Part shown: piece by piece, positions 26,577 through 36,406 of the stretch | Layout: the number at the start of each line of letters is the position of its first letter | Numbering within the stretch: the first letter of the stretch is position 1 | Source of the DNA: Enterobacter sp. RHBSTW-00994 | Lineage (GTDB): Bacteria > Pseudomonadota > Gammaproteobacteria > Enterobacterales > Enterobacteriaceae | Length of the DNA stretch: 64,000 nt | Direction of reading: 5' to 3' | Assembly (NCBI RefSeq): GCF_013782625.1 | Contig: NZ_CP056199.1 | Coordinates: 2,436,588 to 2,500,587 of the forward strand | Notes under the pieces: model-generated | Seen by the model: only the letters and a program-made list of their open reading frames with translations | What the model was told of the DNA's origin: nothing | Database searches by the model: none | Program-made: the position numbers and the translations under genes

Positions 26577-27614
26577 TTAATAACGTGCTTCACGGAACAA
26601 CCCAAGTAGTTCCTGAACAGGTCTGTCTGAAAAGCTGAATAACACCGTCTCTTCGCTGGTCTGAAACGAAATGGCATGCCAGGTCGGGACCACAAAAATA
26701 TCTTTTGCCGAAAAGGTAAACGTCTCGTTGCCGATCGTGACCTGCCCCGCGCCTTCCACAACGTGGTAGATCGTACTATCCGTCGTCCGTGCAAGACGCG
26801 AGGTGAATCCTTTTGGCAATAGCTGCAAAAACATCCCCATCGACGGCATGGGGTAGCCCCCCGTTACCGGGTTCACGTAACGCATTTTATAACCGTCCCA
26901 CTCGTCTGCCTCGCTCATCCGGGCCAGGTCAGACAGCACCTCACGGCTCCTGTCATAGCGGTAATTAAAGATAGGGGACGAGTTTCCTTTTTGATGGCGT
27001 AACGGCAGCATATTGGCCGCATAACGAGGCAAGTAATCCCCCTCTTTTCGCGTGATCGGATGCTGATCTTCTGGGTAATCTTCCGCAAAACCACACCCCA
27101 ATAAATTGACCAGCGGCAAATCCAGACCATCCAGCCAAACCACCGGGTCATCTCCCGTATTGCCATGATCGTGCCAACACCACTGAGGCGTCAGAATTAA
27201 ATCACCGACGCACATTTGCGTTCGCTCGCCGTCCACGGCGGTGAAGGCTCCTTTCCCTTCTACAATAAAACGTAGCGCCGCTTGATTGTGCCGATGGCTG
27301 GGTGCAACCTCGCCAGGTAAAATGAGTTGCAGCCCAGCGTATAATGTCGTCGTGATGGATGACATCCCGCGTAGAGCCGGGTTTTCCAGCACTAAAACTC
27401 GTCGGACCGCCTCTTTCGCCCCAATCAGATCCCCACATTCCAGCAGCAGCGGGCGGATCTCCTGATAGTTCCAGTAGGCCGGGGCACAATTCGCGTTCGG
27501 CGTTTGTGGCACCAGTTGATGCAGCAATTCCCAGAGCGGTGTCAGATTTCGGCCTGAAATATGCTGGTAAAATTGCTGACGCCGTTGTTTGACAGATGAA
27601 TTAACTTCAGACAT
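26577..27614 (-). CDS. mhbD: Gentisate 1,2-dioxygenase
   Basis: 345 residues, bicupin iron(II) ring-cleavage enzyme that opens gentisate to maleylpyruvate using O2. The N-terminal cupin shows [16 protein letters not shown] and [12 protein letters not shown] (His ligands). The C-terminal cupin (about 250-340) has [18 protein letters not shown] and [12 protein letters not shown] use the ATG at 27614, placed 7 bases after GGAG; the ATG at 27620 is too close to that site. Its 5' end is 12 bases from the transporter stop, so the genes form one operon. Confidence 0.92.
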   Translation of the reverse strand: MSEVNSSVKQRRQQFYQHISGRNLTPLWELLHQLVPQTPNANCAPAYWNYQEIRPLLLECGDLIGAKEAVRRVLVLENPALRGMSSITTTLYAGLQLILPGEVAPSHRHNQAALRFIVEGKGAFTAVDGERTQMCVGDLILTPQWCWHDHGNTGDDPVVWLDGLDLPLVNLLGCGFAEDYPEDQHPITRKEGDYLPRYAANMLPLRHQKGNSSPIFNYRYDRSREVLSDLARMSEADEWDGYKMRYVNPVTGGYPMPSMGMFLQLLPKGFTSRLARTTDSTIYHVVEGAGQVTIGNETFTFSAKDIFVVPTWHAISFQTSEETVLFSFSDRPVQELLGLFREARY

Positions 27615-27625
27615 ACGCATTCTCC

Positions 27626-28984
27626 TCACTCGTTGGTAATACCTTTACGAGGCAAATCATCAGATTTAGAAACCGAATGGCGGAGGACAAACATGAGTAA
27701 GGTGAGCATCACCGCACTTATTGCCGCCGGAATAGCAATAACGAAAAACAACGCATTAAAAGAAAAATGCCCCATCACCATTATGCCGCCGGAAAGCGAC
27801 CCCACAATCGCACCGCTCCGCCCCACAGCACTGGACCAGCTCACCCCTGTCGCACGGCTTTGCGTGGGATAAAGCGTAGCTGTCAGGGCATTCAGCCCGA
27901 CTTGTGAACCACTGATACCGATTCCCGTACCAAAAATCGCCAGCGCCATCAGCCATAGATCGTTCTCACTCAGGCCAATCATTACGATGCAAACGGCCCC
28001 CAGCGCATAGCTCATCGCCAGCACGCGGCAAGGATTAGATTTGTCCATCAACATCCCTAACAGCAGTGCACCAAGCGTCCCCCCAATCTGAAATGCCGCC
28101 GTGACCCATGAGGCTTGCTGTAATTCAACGTCGCGGTGGCTGAGCAAGGTGGGCATCCAACTGGAAAGTAGATAGATAATCAGCAGACTCATGAAGAAAA
28201 CAGTCCACAGCATCAACGTGATGGGAAGCTGACGTCCTGCAAAGAGCTGACGAATGGTCCCCTTCTCGACGGCGGCGACTTCATTCAGACAGAAATGAGT
28301 ATTGCTATAACGCACCCTGGTGATGGCGCTAACCGTTCTGGCGATAATCTCCTGTGACTCCTGATGACGAATCTGCCAGCGCGGCGATTCCGGCAGAGCA
28401 AACAGCAAGACGCAAAACAACACGATGGGCAGTACCCCACCAAGGATCAGAATCCCGCTCCAGCCAATAAGCGGTACTAACTGCGCGCTGACAATTCCCC
28501 CCATCGCCGATCCGAGCGTAAAACCACAAAACATCAACGTCACCAGCGTGCTGCGGCGACGAGCAGGAAGGTATTCGGACGTCATGGTGATGGTATTGGG
28601 CATCGCGCCCCCCAACCCCAGCCCGGTTAAAAATCGTAAAATGACAAGGCTTTGCAGGTCTGGCGAGAAGGCTGACAACAGACTAAACACGCCAAACAAC
28701 ACTACGCACAACTCAATCACCCGTTTACGACCAAACCGGTCGGCCAGCGGACCACCGAGCAACGCCCCTGCAGTCAACCCCACCAGACCTGCACCAAACA
28801 GCGGTGCAAGATCGCTAACGTTCAGTTGCCAGCGAGAAAGAATGTCCGGTGCAATAAATCCAATTGCGGCAGTATCAAAACCATCCAGCATCACCACCAG
28901 AAAGCAGCAGATAATGACTTGCCACTGCATTCTTCCAACGGGGGCTTTATCAATCAGAGCTTGTAGATCACATTCTTGAGTCAT
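27626..28984 (-). CDS. mhbT: Aromatic-acid MFS transporter (PcaK/BenK/MhbT type)
   Basis: 452 residues with 12 predicted membrane helices, of the aromatic acid:H+ symporter family. Landmarks are the cytoplasmic N-terminus, [13 protein letters not shown] in helix 1, [13 protein letters not shown] between helices 2 and 3, and [17 protein letters not shown] in helix 4. It would import gentisate or 3-hydroxybenzoate. I start at the ATG at 28984 (GAGG upstream). First gene of the operon, divergent from the LysR gene at 29102. Confidence 0.9.
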   Translation of the reverse strand: MTQECDLQALIDKAPVGRMQWQVIICCFLVVMLDGFDTAAIGFIAPDILSRWQLNVSDLAPLFGAGLVGLTAGALLGGPLADRFGRKRVIELCVVLFGVFSLLSAFSPDLQSLVILRFLTGLGLGGAMPNTITMTSEYLPARRRSTLVTLMFCGFTLGSAMGGIVSAQLVPLIGWSGILILGGVLPIVLFCVLLFALPESPRWQIRHQESQEIIARTVSAITRVRYSNTHFCLNEVAAVEKGTIRQLFAGRQLPITLMLWTVFFMSLLIIYLLSSWMPTLLSHRDVELQQASWVTAAFQIGGTLGALLLGMLMDKSNPCRVLAMSYALGAVCIVMIGLSENDLWLMALAIFGTGIGISGSQVGLNALTATLYPTQSRATGVSWSSAVGRSGAIVGSLSGGIMVMGHFSFNALFFVIAIPAAISAVMLTLLMFVLRHSVSKSDDLPRKGITNE

Positions 28985-29101
28985 AGTGAATGCCTCAGCA
29001 CAGGTAAGATGCGTCATGTTTTTATGTTGCGATTTTGTAATCGTGTCGATGAAATGTACAATGACATTTATTACCATGACATAACCAGGAGGTTATCTCT
29101 G

Positions 29102-30010
29102 ATGGCGAGCTGGACCCAAAAAATAAAGCTACAGCACTTGCAGATCCTGGTTGCCCTGGCAGAACAGGGTAATCTGACGCAGGTTGCCCGGATGATGAAT
29201 ATCACCCAACCTGCGCTGTCAAAATGGTTAACACAGTTTGAAAATGACGTCGGTGTCACGCTTTTTGAACGTCACAGCAAAGGATTACGCCCCTCCGAAG
29301 GGGGCAATCTATTGTTGCAGCATGCCCAGCGACTCCTGAACGACCTTGAACGTTCACAGTATGAAATGGCGCGTTTTAAGCAGGGTGGACTGGTAGGAAG
29401 TCTGAAAATTGGCTGTTCCCCGGTGGCTACAGACTGTGTTTCTCAGGCTATCCTCAGCTTGCTCAGCGAAATGCCTGGCCTGCATCTGGATGTCGAAGAG
29501 AAAGTGATGACCCCACTTCTGCAGGATCTTCTTGCTGGCGTGGTCGATGTGGTGGTGGGACGGGTCGGCGGACGAGCGTTAACCCTTCCACTGAATTACC
29601 AGGTGTTATACACCGAGCCCGTCTGTTTCGTTGCCCGCCCGGATCATCCCCTGGCAGGACATCACACGATCTCGTGGGAAGACCTTATGTCATGGCGCTG
29701 GATTATCTGGCCAACCGGAACACCCATTCGTCTCAGCATTGATAATGCGCTGGCCGATAACGGCATTATGCTACCGGACAATATCATCGAATCCGCCTCA
29801 ATGAACGTCAGCATAAACTTACTGCAAAGCAGCGATATGATATCAATTCTTTCTCTGCGACTGGCTAAGCGCTATGCCGGCCAGGGACAACTGGTCATTC
29901 TGAACTTACCGGAAATTGAACAGAAAGGCAGTGTGGGCATGTTCTGGCGTAAAAACGAAATCCCCTCCGTTGCACTGGAGCGTTTTTTACATTTTCTTAT
30001 TCAGGTGTAA
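29102..30010 (+). CDS. mhbR: LysR-type regulator of the gentisate operon
   Basis: 302 residues. An N-terminal HTH (LQHLQILVALAEQGNLTQVARMMNITQPALSKWLTQFE) is followed by a periplasmic-binding-protein-like effector domain. The ATG at 29102 follows AGGAGG at 9 bases; the longer open frame from 28976 overlaps the divergent gene and is rejected. Divergent from mhbT with about 117 bases between them, the standard layout for a LysR protein controlling the neighbouring catabolic operon; by analogy with Klebsiella MhbR the inducer would be 3-hydroxybenzoate or gentisate. Confidence 0.87.
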   Translation: MASWTQKIKLQHLQILVALAEQGNLTQVARMMNITQPALSKWLTQFENDVGVTLFERHSKGLRPSEGGNLLLQHAQRLLNDLERSQYEMARFKQGGLVGSLKIGCSPVATDCVSQAILSLLSEMPGLHLDVEEKVMTPLLQDLLAGVVDVVVGRVGGRALTLPLNYQVLYTEPVCFVARPDHPLAGHHTISWEDLMSWRWIIWPTGTPIRLSIDNALADNGIMLPDNIIESASMNVSINLLQSSDMISILSLRLAKRYAGQGQLVILNLPEIEQKGSVGMFWRKNEIPSVALERFLHFLIQV

Positions 30011-30026
30011 TGGCTCGATAAATAAG

Positions 30027-30062
30027 GCACAACCCTGTACCCAGATGAATACAGGATTGTGC
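30027..30062. terminator. Hairpin between convergent genes
   Basis: GCACAACCCTGTA pairs with TACAGGATTGTGC (one bulge) over a 10-base loop, in the 66-base gap between mhbR and the NTF2-like gene. No long T run on the + side; probably a weak shared terminator. Confidence 0.5.
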
Positions 30063-30076
30063 TGCAAAAACAGGTG

Positions 30077-30667
30077 CTATTCCCCCACACGGTAAGATGC
30101 ACCGTCAGGGTCCGTCTTCACTTCCCAGTCCCCACTCACCCGGAATGAACTGGCCGAAGCATAAGTATCTTCCATAAACTGAAAATAGGTAATTTTTCCC
30201 GCTTTCACTTTGGCATGGATGGAAAATGGTGAGTTAAATTGCTTACCAATGCCTGTCGAGCGATAAGTAAAGTTCCCAAACACGGCCACATTGTCTCCAC
30301 TGGCGAATATATCCTCGACAGTGAAGTCCACTATTTTCCAGTATTTCGCCACACGGCTAAACGTACTGACAAAGGCTTCCGGACCTTTTGACGTTCCCGC
30401 CCAGGGTTCAATTTTCTTCAACTCTGGGTTGTTAAAATTCAGCGAGATATAAGTCGCATCGGGTGCAACCAGTTGCTGTGCTGCTGATGAGACTTTATCC
30501 GGTGCGGTGTTCATTAAAAACGCATTGACGACATCCAGCGGTTGACGGGTCTTCAGCGCGGTCGATATAGCCTGTTCTGATGTTTGCGTCTGTGCACCAA
30601 CAGGTAAGACGACCATTGCCAGCAACCCCACCAGAATCATCTTCACTGAACGGCTATTGATGCTCAT
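30077..30667 (-). CDS. Secreted NTF2/SnoaL-like protein
   Basis: 196 residues. A Sec signal peptide (MILVGLLAMVVLPVGAQTQ) is followed by a SnoaL/NTF2-like alpha+beta cone domain (AISTALKTRQPLDVVNAFL..., VAVFGNFTYRS, YFQFMEDTYASASSF). Such periplasmic proteins are small-molecule binders or enzymes of unknown substrate. The start overlaps the end of the aldehyde dehydrogenase gene by 14 bases, so they are co-transcribed and translationally coupled. Confidence 0.75.
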   Translation of the reverse strand: MSINSRSVKMILVGLLAMVVLPVGAQTQTSEQAISTALKTRQPLDVVNAFLMNTAPDKVSSAAQQLVAPDATYISLNFNNPELKKIEPWAGTSKGPEAFVSTFSRVAKYWKIVDFTVEDIFASGDNVAVFGNFTYRSTGIGKQFNSPFSIHAKVKAGKITYFQFMEDTYASASSFRVSGDWEVKTDPDGASYRVGE

Positions 30668-32153
30668 TTTCCACCTCTGTCTCTTTCTGGCTCATTGCGC
30701 CAGGTTGTAAAACGATATGTTTGTACTCCACAAAATCATCCAGTTGCGCTAAACCACGTAACCGCCCTTGACCACTTTGTTTATATCCCCCCTCCTCAAA
30801 CTCATCCCGTATCGTTGCCCAGTCATTAATCCAGACCGTTCCTGCATCGATATGCGCGGCAACTCGCAATGGACAATTAAGGTCAGATGACCAGATGCTG
30901 GCAGCCAGGCCGTACTCGCTTTGGTTTGCAAGCGCCACCGCCTCTTCTTCTGTATCGAACACCTGAAGAGTCAACACCGGGCCAAAGACCTCCTCCTGCA
31001 CAATGGCTAATGCCGAAGAGTCGACCTCCAGAAAAGTAGGAAGGTAAAACGCCCCCGAAGCTAATGGCCCCTCCCTGACAGGACCGCCGCGTACCAGTGC
31101 CACAGCACCGTCTTGCAATGCACGCTCAACCATGACGTCCACCCGCTCAACGTTGTCTTTATCAATCAACGGTCCCATTTCACTGAAAGCCTCGCTGGCA
31201 GGCCCTACTTTCAGTGTGGACAAGCGTGCAATCAGTCGTTCACGGACCCGGTTGGCGACGCCACGTTGCACAAGTAAACGGCTGCCTGTCATGCAAAATT
31301 GACCGGCAAAGGTCGTGAGTGCTTTCTCGGTTTTGAGCAGTGCCGCATCCAGATCGGCATCATCAAAAATGATGATCGGGGTTTTTCCGCCCAACTCCAG
31401 ACCAAAGCGTTTCAGGCATGCCGCACCTGCCGCCTGAATTGCCCTGCCAGTCCGTGTACTGCCGGTAAAACTGATCACCGGGACATCCGGTGATTCCACC
31501 AGAAAACTGAGCACGTCCTTTTCACCGGTCACCATGTTGACCACCCCCTTCGGGAGTAAAGGTGAGCTGCTGATGATGCGCGCAATCAGTGCGTTGACTT
31601 GCGCCGTCTGCCCTGGCATTTTTATGACGACGGTACATCCAGCCGCCAGTGCAGGTGCAAGTGAGCGACTCAGCAGTGCCACTGGCGAATTCCACGGAAC
31701 ACTGATACCCGCCACACCGACAGGTTCGCGGATCACCAGCGAAAAACGACCGTTACCCCACTGTGCCGCGCGCCCTCCATCCTGAAAAACAAGCCCCGCG
31801 CAGTAACGCAGGCCGGGGGCCACCAGTGATATTTCAAAGCGGGCCTCTGGTAAAATTTTCCCATTTTCCAGGCTTAATAACTGCGCCAGTTTTTCGGCAT
31901 TCGCCTCAAAACGGTCTGCCAGATCGTGCAAAACCAGGGCCCGACGTTCGCGGTCATGTTTCCAGTTGGTATGGTTGAAGGCGTAGGATGCCGCCGTCAC
32001 CGCCGCCCTGGCAGTATTCATATCACCAATGGCATAATCGCCGATCTTTTTCCCTGTTGCAGGGTTGATACTTTCACCATGCTGTTCGCTGTCCAGCCAG
32101 TTGCCGTTGACCCAGTGCAATGCGCAAGAAGCCTCTGTCTGTTGCATATTCAT
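30654..32153 (-). CDS. NAD(P)-dependent aldehyde dehydrogenase
   Basis: 499 residues, ALDH superfamily. The cofactor-binding region includes GVAGISVPWNSPVALLSRSLAPALAAGCTVVIKMPGQT, the general base Glu is in FGLELGGKTPIIIFDDADLD, and the nucleophile Cys is in TFAGQFCMTGSRLLV. It also has EEVFGPVLTLQVFDTEEEA and the C-terminal EEGGYKQSGQGRLRG. It would oxidise an aldehyde to an acid in the cytoplasm; the substrate is not visible. Divergent from a LysR regulator, with an NTF2-like secreted partner downstream. An internal ATG at 32147 is a possible start. Confidence 0.9.
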   Translation of the reverse strand: MNMQQTEASCALHWVNGNWLDSEQHGESINPATGKKIGDYAIGDMNTARAAVTAASYAFNHTNWKHDRERRALVLHDLADRFEANAEKLAQLLSLENGKILPEARFEISLVAPGLRYCAGLVFQDGGRAAQWGNGRFSLVIREPVGVAGISVPWNSPVALLSRSLAPALAAGCTVVIKMPGQTAQVNALIARIISSSPLLPKGVVNMVTGEKDVLSFLVESPDVPVISFTGSTRTGRAIQAAGAACLKRFGLELGGKTPIIIFDDADLDAALLKTEKALTTFAGQFCMTGSRLLVQRGVANRVRERLIARLSTLKVGPASEAFSEMGPLIDKDNVERVDVMVERALQDGAVALVRGGPVREGPLASGAFYLPTFLEVDSSALAIVQEEVFGPVLTLQVFDTEEEAVALANQSEYGLAASIWSSDLNCPLRVAAHIDAGTVWINDWATIRDEFEEGGYKQSGQGRLRGLAQLDDFVEYKHIVLQPGAMSQKETEVENEHQ

Positions 32154-32253
32154 TACCTATCTATCAATGTAAACACAATGTGACATTACGCCCTTTACCC
32201 CGACGGATTAAGCTACTAATGTGGAGAATACTGTTCCCCTGATGGAATAATTC

Positions 32254-33150
32254 ATGTCTCTCAATCCCGGTGATTTATTGCTGTTTGTGCGCGTTGTTGA
32301 AGAAGGCACTTTTACCCATGCTGCAGAAAAAATGGGGCTACCAAAGTCGACGCTTTCCCGACGCATATCGCATCTGGAAAATGCTCTGGGTGAACTGTTG
32401 TTACGGCGTTCAACACGTAAACTTTCGATCACCGATTTTGGTCATGAATTTTATTTGCAGGCTAAACGCGTCGCTCAGGAGCTGGATATCGCCTCTGCCA
32501 TGGGCGATCAACGCCAGTTACACCCCACAGGCTCATTGCGTGTTTCGATACCGGGAGATTTTACCGGCGATATGCTAGGGCATTTTCTGACAGAGTTCGT
32601 GGCACGCTATCCTGCAATTAGACTGGATATTGACGTGTCTCAAAGGCGTGTTGATTTACTGGGTGAGAATGTCGATGTGGCAATAAGACTGGGGGCACTC
32701 ATTGAAGATTCAACGCTGATTGCACGGCGCATTGCGACTTTCCAGCCGGGTTTATTCGCCTCACCCGCGTGGCTGGCGATAAATGGCGAACCGCAGACAC
32801 CAGCCGCACTGCTCAACCACCCGGTCCTTGCACTTTATATGCATACCAGCAGTTCTCCACCGTGGGAATTAACGCACAATAACGAACGCTGGCAAGGTTC
32901 TCCTCCGCTACGAATTACAGCTAATGCGCCCGGTATTCTCAGGTCTATGGCCGTTGCCGGAGCCGGAATCACCTGTCTTGCACGACATTTTGTCCGCCAG
33001 CAGGTTGGCGAGGAAAAACTGAAACCGCTACTGGAAGACTGGAAAATGGCGGGAATACCCGTTTGGGCCGTCTTCCCCGATCGGCGATTGCTGCCTGCCC
33101 GCACCCGCATATTTATAGATGAACTGGAACATCATCTACGTCACATCTAA
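32254..33150 (+). CDS. LysR-type regulator divergent from the aldehyde dehydrogenase
   Basis: 298 residues. HTH at the N-terminus (DLLLFVRVVEEGTFTHAAEKMGLPKSTLSRRISHLE) and a substrate-binding-type C-terminal domain typical of the CrgA/DsdC-like LysR branch (GSLRVSIPGDFTGDMLG, VDLLGENVDVAIRLG). It lies about 100 bases from the aldehyde dehydrogenase start in the opposite direction and is therefore its likely regulator. Confidence 0.88.
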   Translation: MSLNPGDLLLFVRVVEEGTFTHAAEKMGLPKSTLSRRISHLENALGELLLRRSTRKLSITDFGHEFYLQAKRVAQELDIASAMGDQRQLHPTGSLRVSIPGDFTGDMLGHFLTEFVARYPAIRLDIDVSQRRVDLLGENVDVAIRLGALIEDSTLIARRIATFQPGLFASPAWLAINGEPQTPAALLNHPVLALYMHTSSSPPWELTHNNERWQGSPPLRITANAPGILRSMAVAGAGITCLARHFVRQQVGEEKLKPLLEDWKMAGIPVWAVFPDRRLLPARTRIFIDELEHHLRHI

Positions 33151-33291
33151 TATAAAACGCTGTTCAGACTGAGCGCTTCCGCCACAAAAGGCGGAACGGT
33201 GGCAGCCTGCATACTGTATTACATGAGTTGCAAGGTAATATCCTCTGTATTTCTAAAATTCATTTCACTCGTTGAAAATTAATCGGGCTTT

Positions 33292-33327
33292 CTGACAAAT
33301 TTGTTAGTGAACAGTCAAATTATTGAC
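33292..33327 (+). promoter_or_regulatory. Two candidate copper-box-like operators before the two-component system
   Basis: CTGACAAATTTGTTAG (33292-33307) and GTCAAATTATTGAC (33314-33327) are inverted repeats 60-90 bases before the response-regulator start. The first resembles the CusR/PcoR box (TGACAA-n-TTGTCA). Autoregulation is inferred. Confidence 0.5.
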
Positions 33328-33384
33328 AGCTGTTTTTGTTTACAGTAAGGGAAAATATACGGTATGTAATAGGAAGGATAACCG

Positions 33385-34071
33385 ATGAAACTTCTGTTAG
33401 TAGAAGATGAGGAAAAAACCTCTTCATATATCAATCTGGCGCTTAAAGAACAGGGATACGTGGTAGATATAGCGTCAGATGGACGCGAAGGATTATATCT
33501 TGCCACCGAATTTGATTATGACGTCATTATTCTGGATATCATGCTCCCTTACCTGGATGGTTACCAGTTACTTGATAATCTTAGAAAATCGAAACAAACG
33601 CCCGTACTCATGCTTTCAGCGAGAGGAAGTCTGGATGAGAGGGTCAAAGGCCTTAACCTCGGTGCTGACGATTATCTTGCCAAACCCTTCTCGTTAATTG
33701 AACTGAGTGCACGGATCCAGGCTCTTCTTCGCCGCCGGGCGATTGACAACCAGGGGATCTCCCTCTTCCAGTTGCACGATCTACAGATAGATCTTTTATC
33801 CCGTAAAGTTACTCGTAGTGGCGCACGACTCGATTTAACGCAGAAGGAATTCGCATTGTTGAGTTTGCTTGTCCGGTATCAGGGGCAGATACTCTCAAAA
33901 ATGATGATCGCCGAACGAGTCTGGGACATGAACTTCGAGAGTGATGCCAACGTTGTCGAAGTAGCGATCAAACGACTCAGGACTAAAATTGATACTCCCT
34001 TTCCCGTCAAACTCCTGCATACCGTCAGAGGTATGGGATACGTGCTGGAGCTGCGCCCTGAACATGATTAG
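33385..34071 (+). CDS. OmpR-family heavy-metal response regulator (CusR/PcoR-like)
   Basis: 228 residues. The receiver domain (1-120) has acidic pair EDE, phospho-acceptor D51 (ILDIMLP), Thr/Ser in MLSARGS and Lys in LAKPFS. The winged-helix OmpR domain (about 130-225) has LTQKEFALLSLLVRYQGQILSK and VAIKRLRTKID. The close partner is the kinase starting 8 bases before its stop. Overall pattern matches the CusR/PcoR/CopR group that responds to copper or silver. Preceded by two inverted repeats. Confidence 0.9.
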   Translation: MKLLLVEDEEKTSSYINLALKEQGYVVDIASDGREGLYLATEFDYDVIILDIMLPYLDGYQLLDNLRKSKQTPVLMLSARGSLDERVKGLNLGADDYLAKPFSLIELSARIQALLRRRAIDNQGISLFQLHDLQIDLLSRKVTRSGARLDLTQKEFALLSLLVRYQGQILSKMMIAERVWDMNFESDANVVEVAIKRLRTKIDTPFPVKLLHTVRGMGYVLELRPEHD

Positions 34072-35461
34072 GAAAGCAATAGCCTTGTTGAGAGGTTCAA
34101 TTTCGCGAAAACTGGTCATCATGTTTGGTCTTACGACACTGAGTATAGCGCTGACCTACGCTGTTTGTTTACGTGAATCACTGCGGGAATCCCTGAACAA
34201 ACAAATGCATAACGAACTTCAGTTCCGTTTTACACTGATGGAGCCGTTAATTACATCCAGAACAGCGCCAACAGAATGGTCTCAGTTGGGTACGCGTATG
34301 GCCAGCCTGTCTACCACAGAAGGTGGGCGCGTTCAGTACTGGATCACCAGTTCGGATCCTGCCTATCACATCGGTGGCCCGCCACCGCAAGGAATTACAT
34401 TATCGCAACTCAAAGATGGGTTTAGCAAAATCGCCAAAGACAATCCCGCAGAGTGTCCACTTTATCTTTTAACAAAAACCATTCCTGCCCATGGCATCAT
34501 ACCCTCATTGCACTTTATTGTTGCTATAGATTCAACACCTTATATAAATACTCTTAATGAATTTACGCGGGTTTTAATTTTTATCACTACCTCAGGTGTA
34601 CTACTGGTGACAGTATCAGGTTACATTATTTCGCGAAGAGGCTTGCGGCCTGTCGAATTACTCAGTAAGCAGGCCAACCAATTGGTACCTGGTGTCGATG
34701 GGCAGCGATTAAACACGCAAACCCTTCCCTGTGAACTTCGCCCACTGGCAGTGGCATTTAACGGGCTATTGGCTCGTCAGGATAAAGCCTGGTCTCAGCT
34801 TGAATGCTTTAACGCAAATGTCGCACATGAGCTAAAAACCCCCCTGACCAACCTTATTGGACAAACGCAATTTTCACTCTCACGAAGAAGAACAATAGAA
34901 CAACTTGAAGATGCGCTTGAGTCCAATCTGGAAGAAATGTCCAGAATGGCTTCTATTGTCAATGATATGCTTTTCCTATCCCATGCGCAGACAGGGAAAT
35001 TTACCACGCAATGTGAAAAAATATCCCTCAAAACGGAAGCAGTCAAAACAGTAGAATACATTGAACCTATTTTTTCAGACAAAAATCTCCACCTGAGCAT
35101 TGAAGGTGAAGCAACCGTATTTGCCGATCGTCGTTTGTTCAATCGGGCGCTGGCAAATTTACTTGAAAATAGTGCCAGGCATGCTTTTGTTGATTCCATG
35201 ATCACCATCAGATTAAGCGAAAAAAAAGATACGGTCTATATTTCAGTAGAAAATGCAGGGGAGCAAATAGAATCCCATCATCTTGAAAGGCTCTTTGAAC
35301 GTTTTTACAGAGTCGACAGTTCAAGAACTCAAAGTGATACCAATCATGGATTAGGCCTTTCGATAATAAAAGCCATTGCGTATATCCATGGAGGCGATGT
35401 TTTCGCGACCAGTTCTCATGGCATTAATACCTTCGGGTTTACCATAAGCAAAAAATCGTAA
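34064..35461 (+). CDS. Heavy-metal sensor histidine kinase (CusS/PcoS-like)
   Basis: 465 residues. TM1 near 15-37 (LVIMFGLTTLSIALTYAVC), a periplasmic sensor of about 130 residues, TM2 near 165-188, HAMP, a HisKA with H255 in NVAHELKTPLTNLIGQ, and an ATPase domain with the N-box NLLENSARHA, and HGLGLSIIKAIAYIHGG near the C-terminus. The size and arrangement match the CusS/PcoS/IrlS heavy-metal sensor family. The start overlaps the regulator gene by 8 bases; a longer frame from 33989 has no role. The metal is inferred to be copper from family and from the neighbouring copper receptor and copper oxidase genes. Confidence 0.9.
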   Translation: MIRKAIALLRGSISRKLVIMFGLTTLSIALTYAVCLRESLRESLNKQMHNELQFRFTLMEPLITSRTAPTEWSQLGTRMASLSTTEGGRVQYWITSSDPAYHIGGPPPQGITLSQLKDGFSKIAKDNPAECPLYLLTKTIPAHGIIPSLHFIVAIDSTPYINTLNEFTRVLIFITTSGVLLVTVSGYIISRRGLRPVELLSKQANQLVPGVDGQRLNTQTLPCELRPLAVAFNGLLARQDKAWSQLECFNANVAHELKTPLTNLIGQTQFSLSRRRTIEQLEDALESNLEEMSRMASIVNDMLFLSHAQTGKFTTQCEKISLKTEAVKTVEYIEPIFSDKNLHLSIEGEATVFADRRLFNRALANLLENSARHAFVDSMITIRLSEKKDTVYISVENAGEQIESHHLERLFERFYRVDSSRTQSDTNHGLGLSIIKAIAYIHGGDVFATSSHGINTFGFTISKKS

Positions 35462-35618
35462 AATCACCGTCAGCTATAATGATTAATTTATCGTTATCAG
35501 CAGAAAACTGACGTAAATAACGGAATAATGTCAGCTTCCTGCCAGTTTGTATTGATATAGTCACATCGTAATTACACCAATTACCTGTTTTCTATTCCTA
35601 TAATCAGGAGAATAACTC

Positions 35619-36020
35619 ATGCAAGAACGTACAGTTATGCTTATTGCAAGAATAATAATGACACCACTCTTTATCTACAGCGGATTTAGCAAGATATTTA
35701 ACCTCACAGATAATGCACTGAAAACACCGTTTGGTGACACGTTGCCAGGCGAAATGATGATCGTTGTAGCCATCATTATTGAAATTGGAGGGAGCCTGGC
35801 GCTGATCATGGGATATAAGATGAAGGCAGTATCATTACTGCTTATTTTTTATGTATTACTGACGAGTATTATGTTTCATCCGTTCTGGTTTTATACAGGT
35901 ACACAACGAACCGGACAAATTATCCAATTCACAAAAAACCTGAGCATTTGTGCGGGATTAATCTATTTCTGGGTCTTTCAATCAGGGGCGGAAAAGAGTC
36001 CGCCGTCTGCCGAGAGTTAA
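35619..36020 (+). CDS. DoxX-family membrane protein
   Basis: 133 residues with four membrane helices and the family N-terminus RIIMTPLFIYSGFSKIFN. DoxX-like proteins sit in the inner membrane and are often found with redox or metal-stress genes; the biochemical role is not firm. It lies 160 bases past the sensor kinase and is read in the same direction, so it may be a target of that system. Confidence 0.8.
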   Translation: MQERTVMLIARIIMTPLFIYSGFSKIFNLTDNALKTPFGDTLPGEMMIVVAIIIEIGGSLALIMGYKMKAVSLLLIFYVLLTSIMFHPFWFYTGTQRTGQIIQFTKNLSICAGLIYFWVFQSGAEKSPPSAES

Positions 36021-36029
36021 TCGACCGCA

Positions 36030-36050
36030 AGGTGCCTTAAAAAGGCACCT
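36030..36050. terminator. Hairpin between DoxX and YhcN-like genes
   Basis: AGGTGCCTT/AAGGCACCT stem with a 3-base loop just after the DoxX stop; no strong T run. Confidence 0.5.
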
Positions 36051-36069
36051 GATTAGCAGACGATGGTGT

Positions 36070-36327
36070 TTATCGATATATTACTGCAGTTCCATATAAT
36101 CGGTTATCACCGCTGGCAGACACTATTTTAAAGTATCTGGCATTGCGTTGTTCTGCTTTTGCTTTCAGCAAAGATTCAAGATCGCTTAGCGTACTTGCAT
36201 TAGCAACAGAAATCATCCCTAATCGTTCAAGCCCAGTGACATCCCGAACCGGTTCGGCGGCTGATGCACTCGCGACTCCCCCCAATAGCAGGGGAAAAAT
36301 GAATACAGCATTCAGTATGACTTTCAT
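36070..36327 (-). CDS. YhcN/BhsA-family periplasmic protein (DUF1471)
   Basis: 85 residues. Sec signal peptide (MKVILNAVFIFPLLLGGVASASA), then a DUF1471 domain (LERLGMISVANASTLSDLESLLKAKAEQRNARYFKIVSASGDNRLYGTAVIYR). E. coli members (YhcN, BhsA, McbA, ComC/BhsA) are small periplasmic stress proteins, some copper-induced and linked to outer-membrane permeability. The ATG at 36327 follows GAGGAGG; a longer reading from 36366 is rejected. It is divergent from the secretion operon, with candidate operator repeats upstream. Confidence 0.85.
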   Translation of the reverse strand: MKVILNAVFIFPLLLGGVASASAAEPVRDVTGLERLGMISVANASTLSDLESLLKAKAEQRNARYFKIVSASGDNRLYGTAVIYR

Positions 36328-36406
36328 AAAACCTCCTCGTGTATGTTCCATCTGTACAAATAACAACCTCGAGGAAGTATTATATTAACGGTCCCTGTCC
36401 ACTTAC

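Noticed and set aside
33989-34063. Upstream extension of the sensor kinase gene
   Set aside because: It runs within the response-regulator gene and adds a non-membrane, non-conserved tail; ATG 34064 gives the normal family start.
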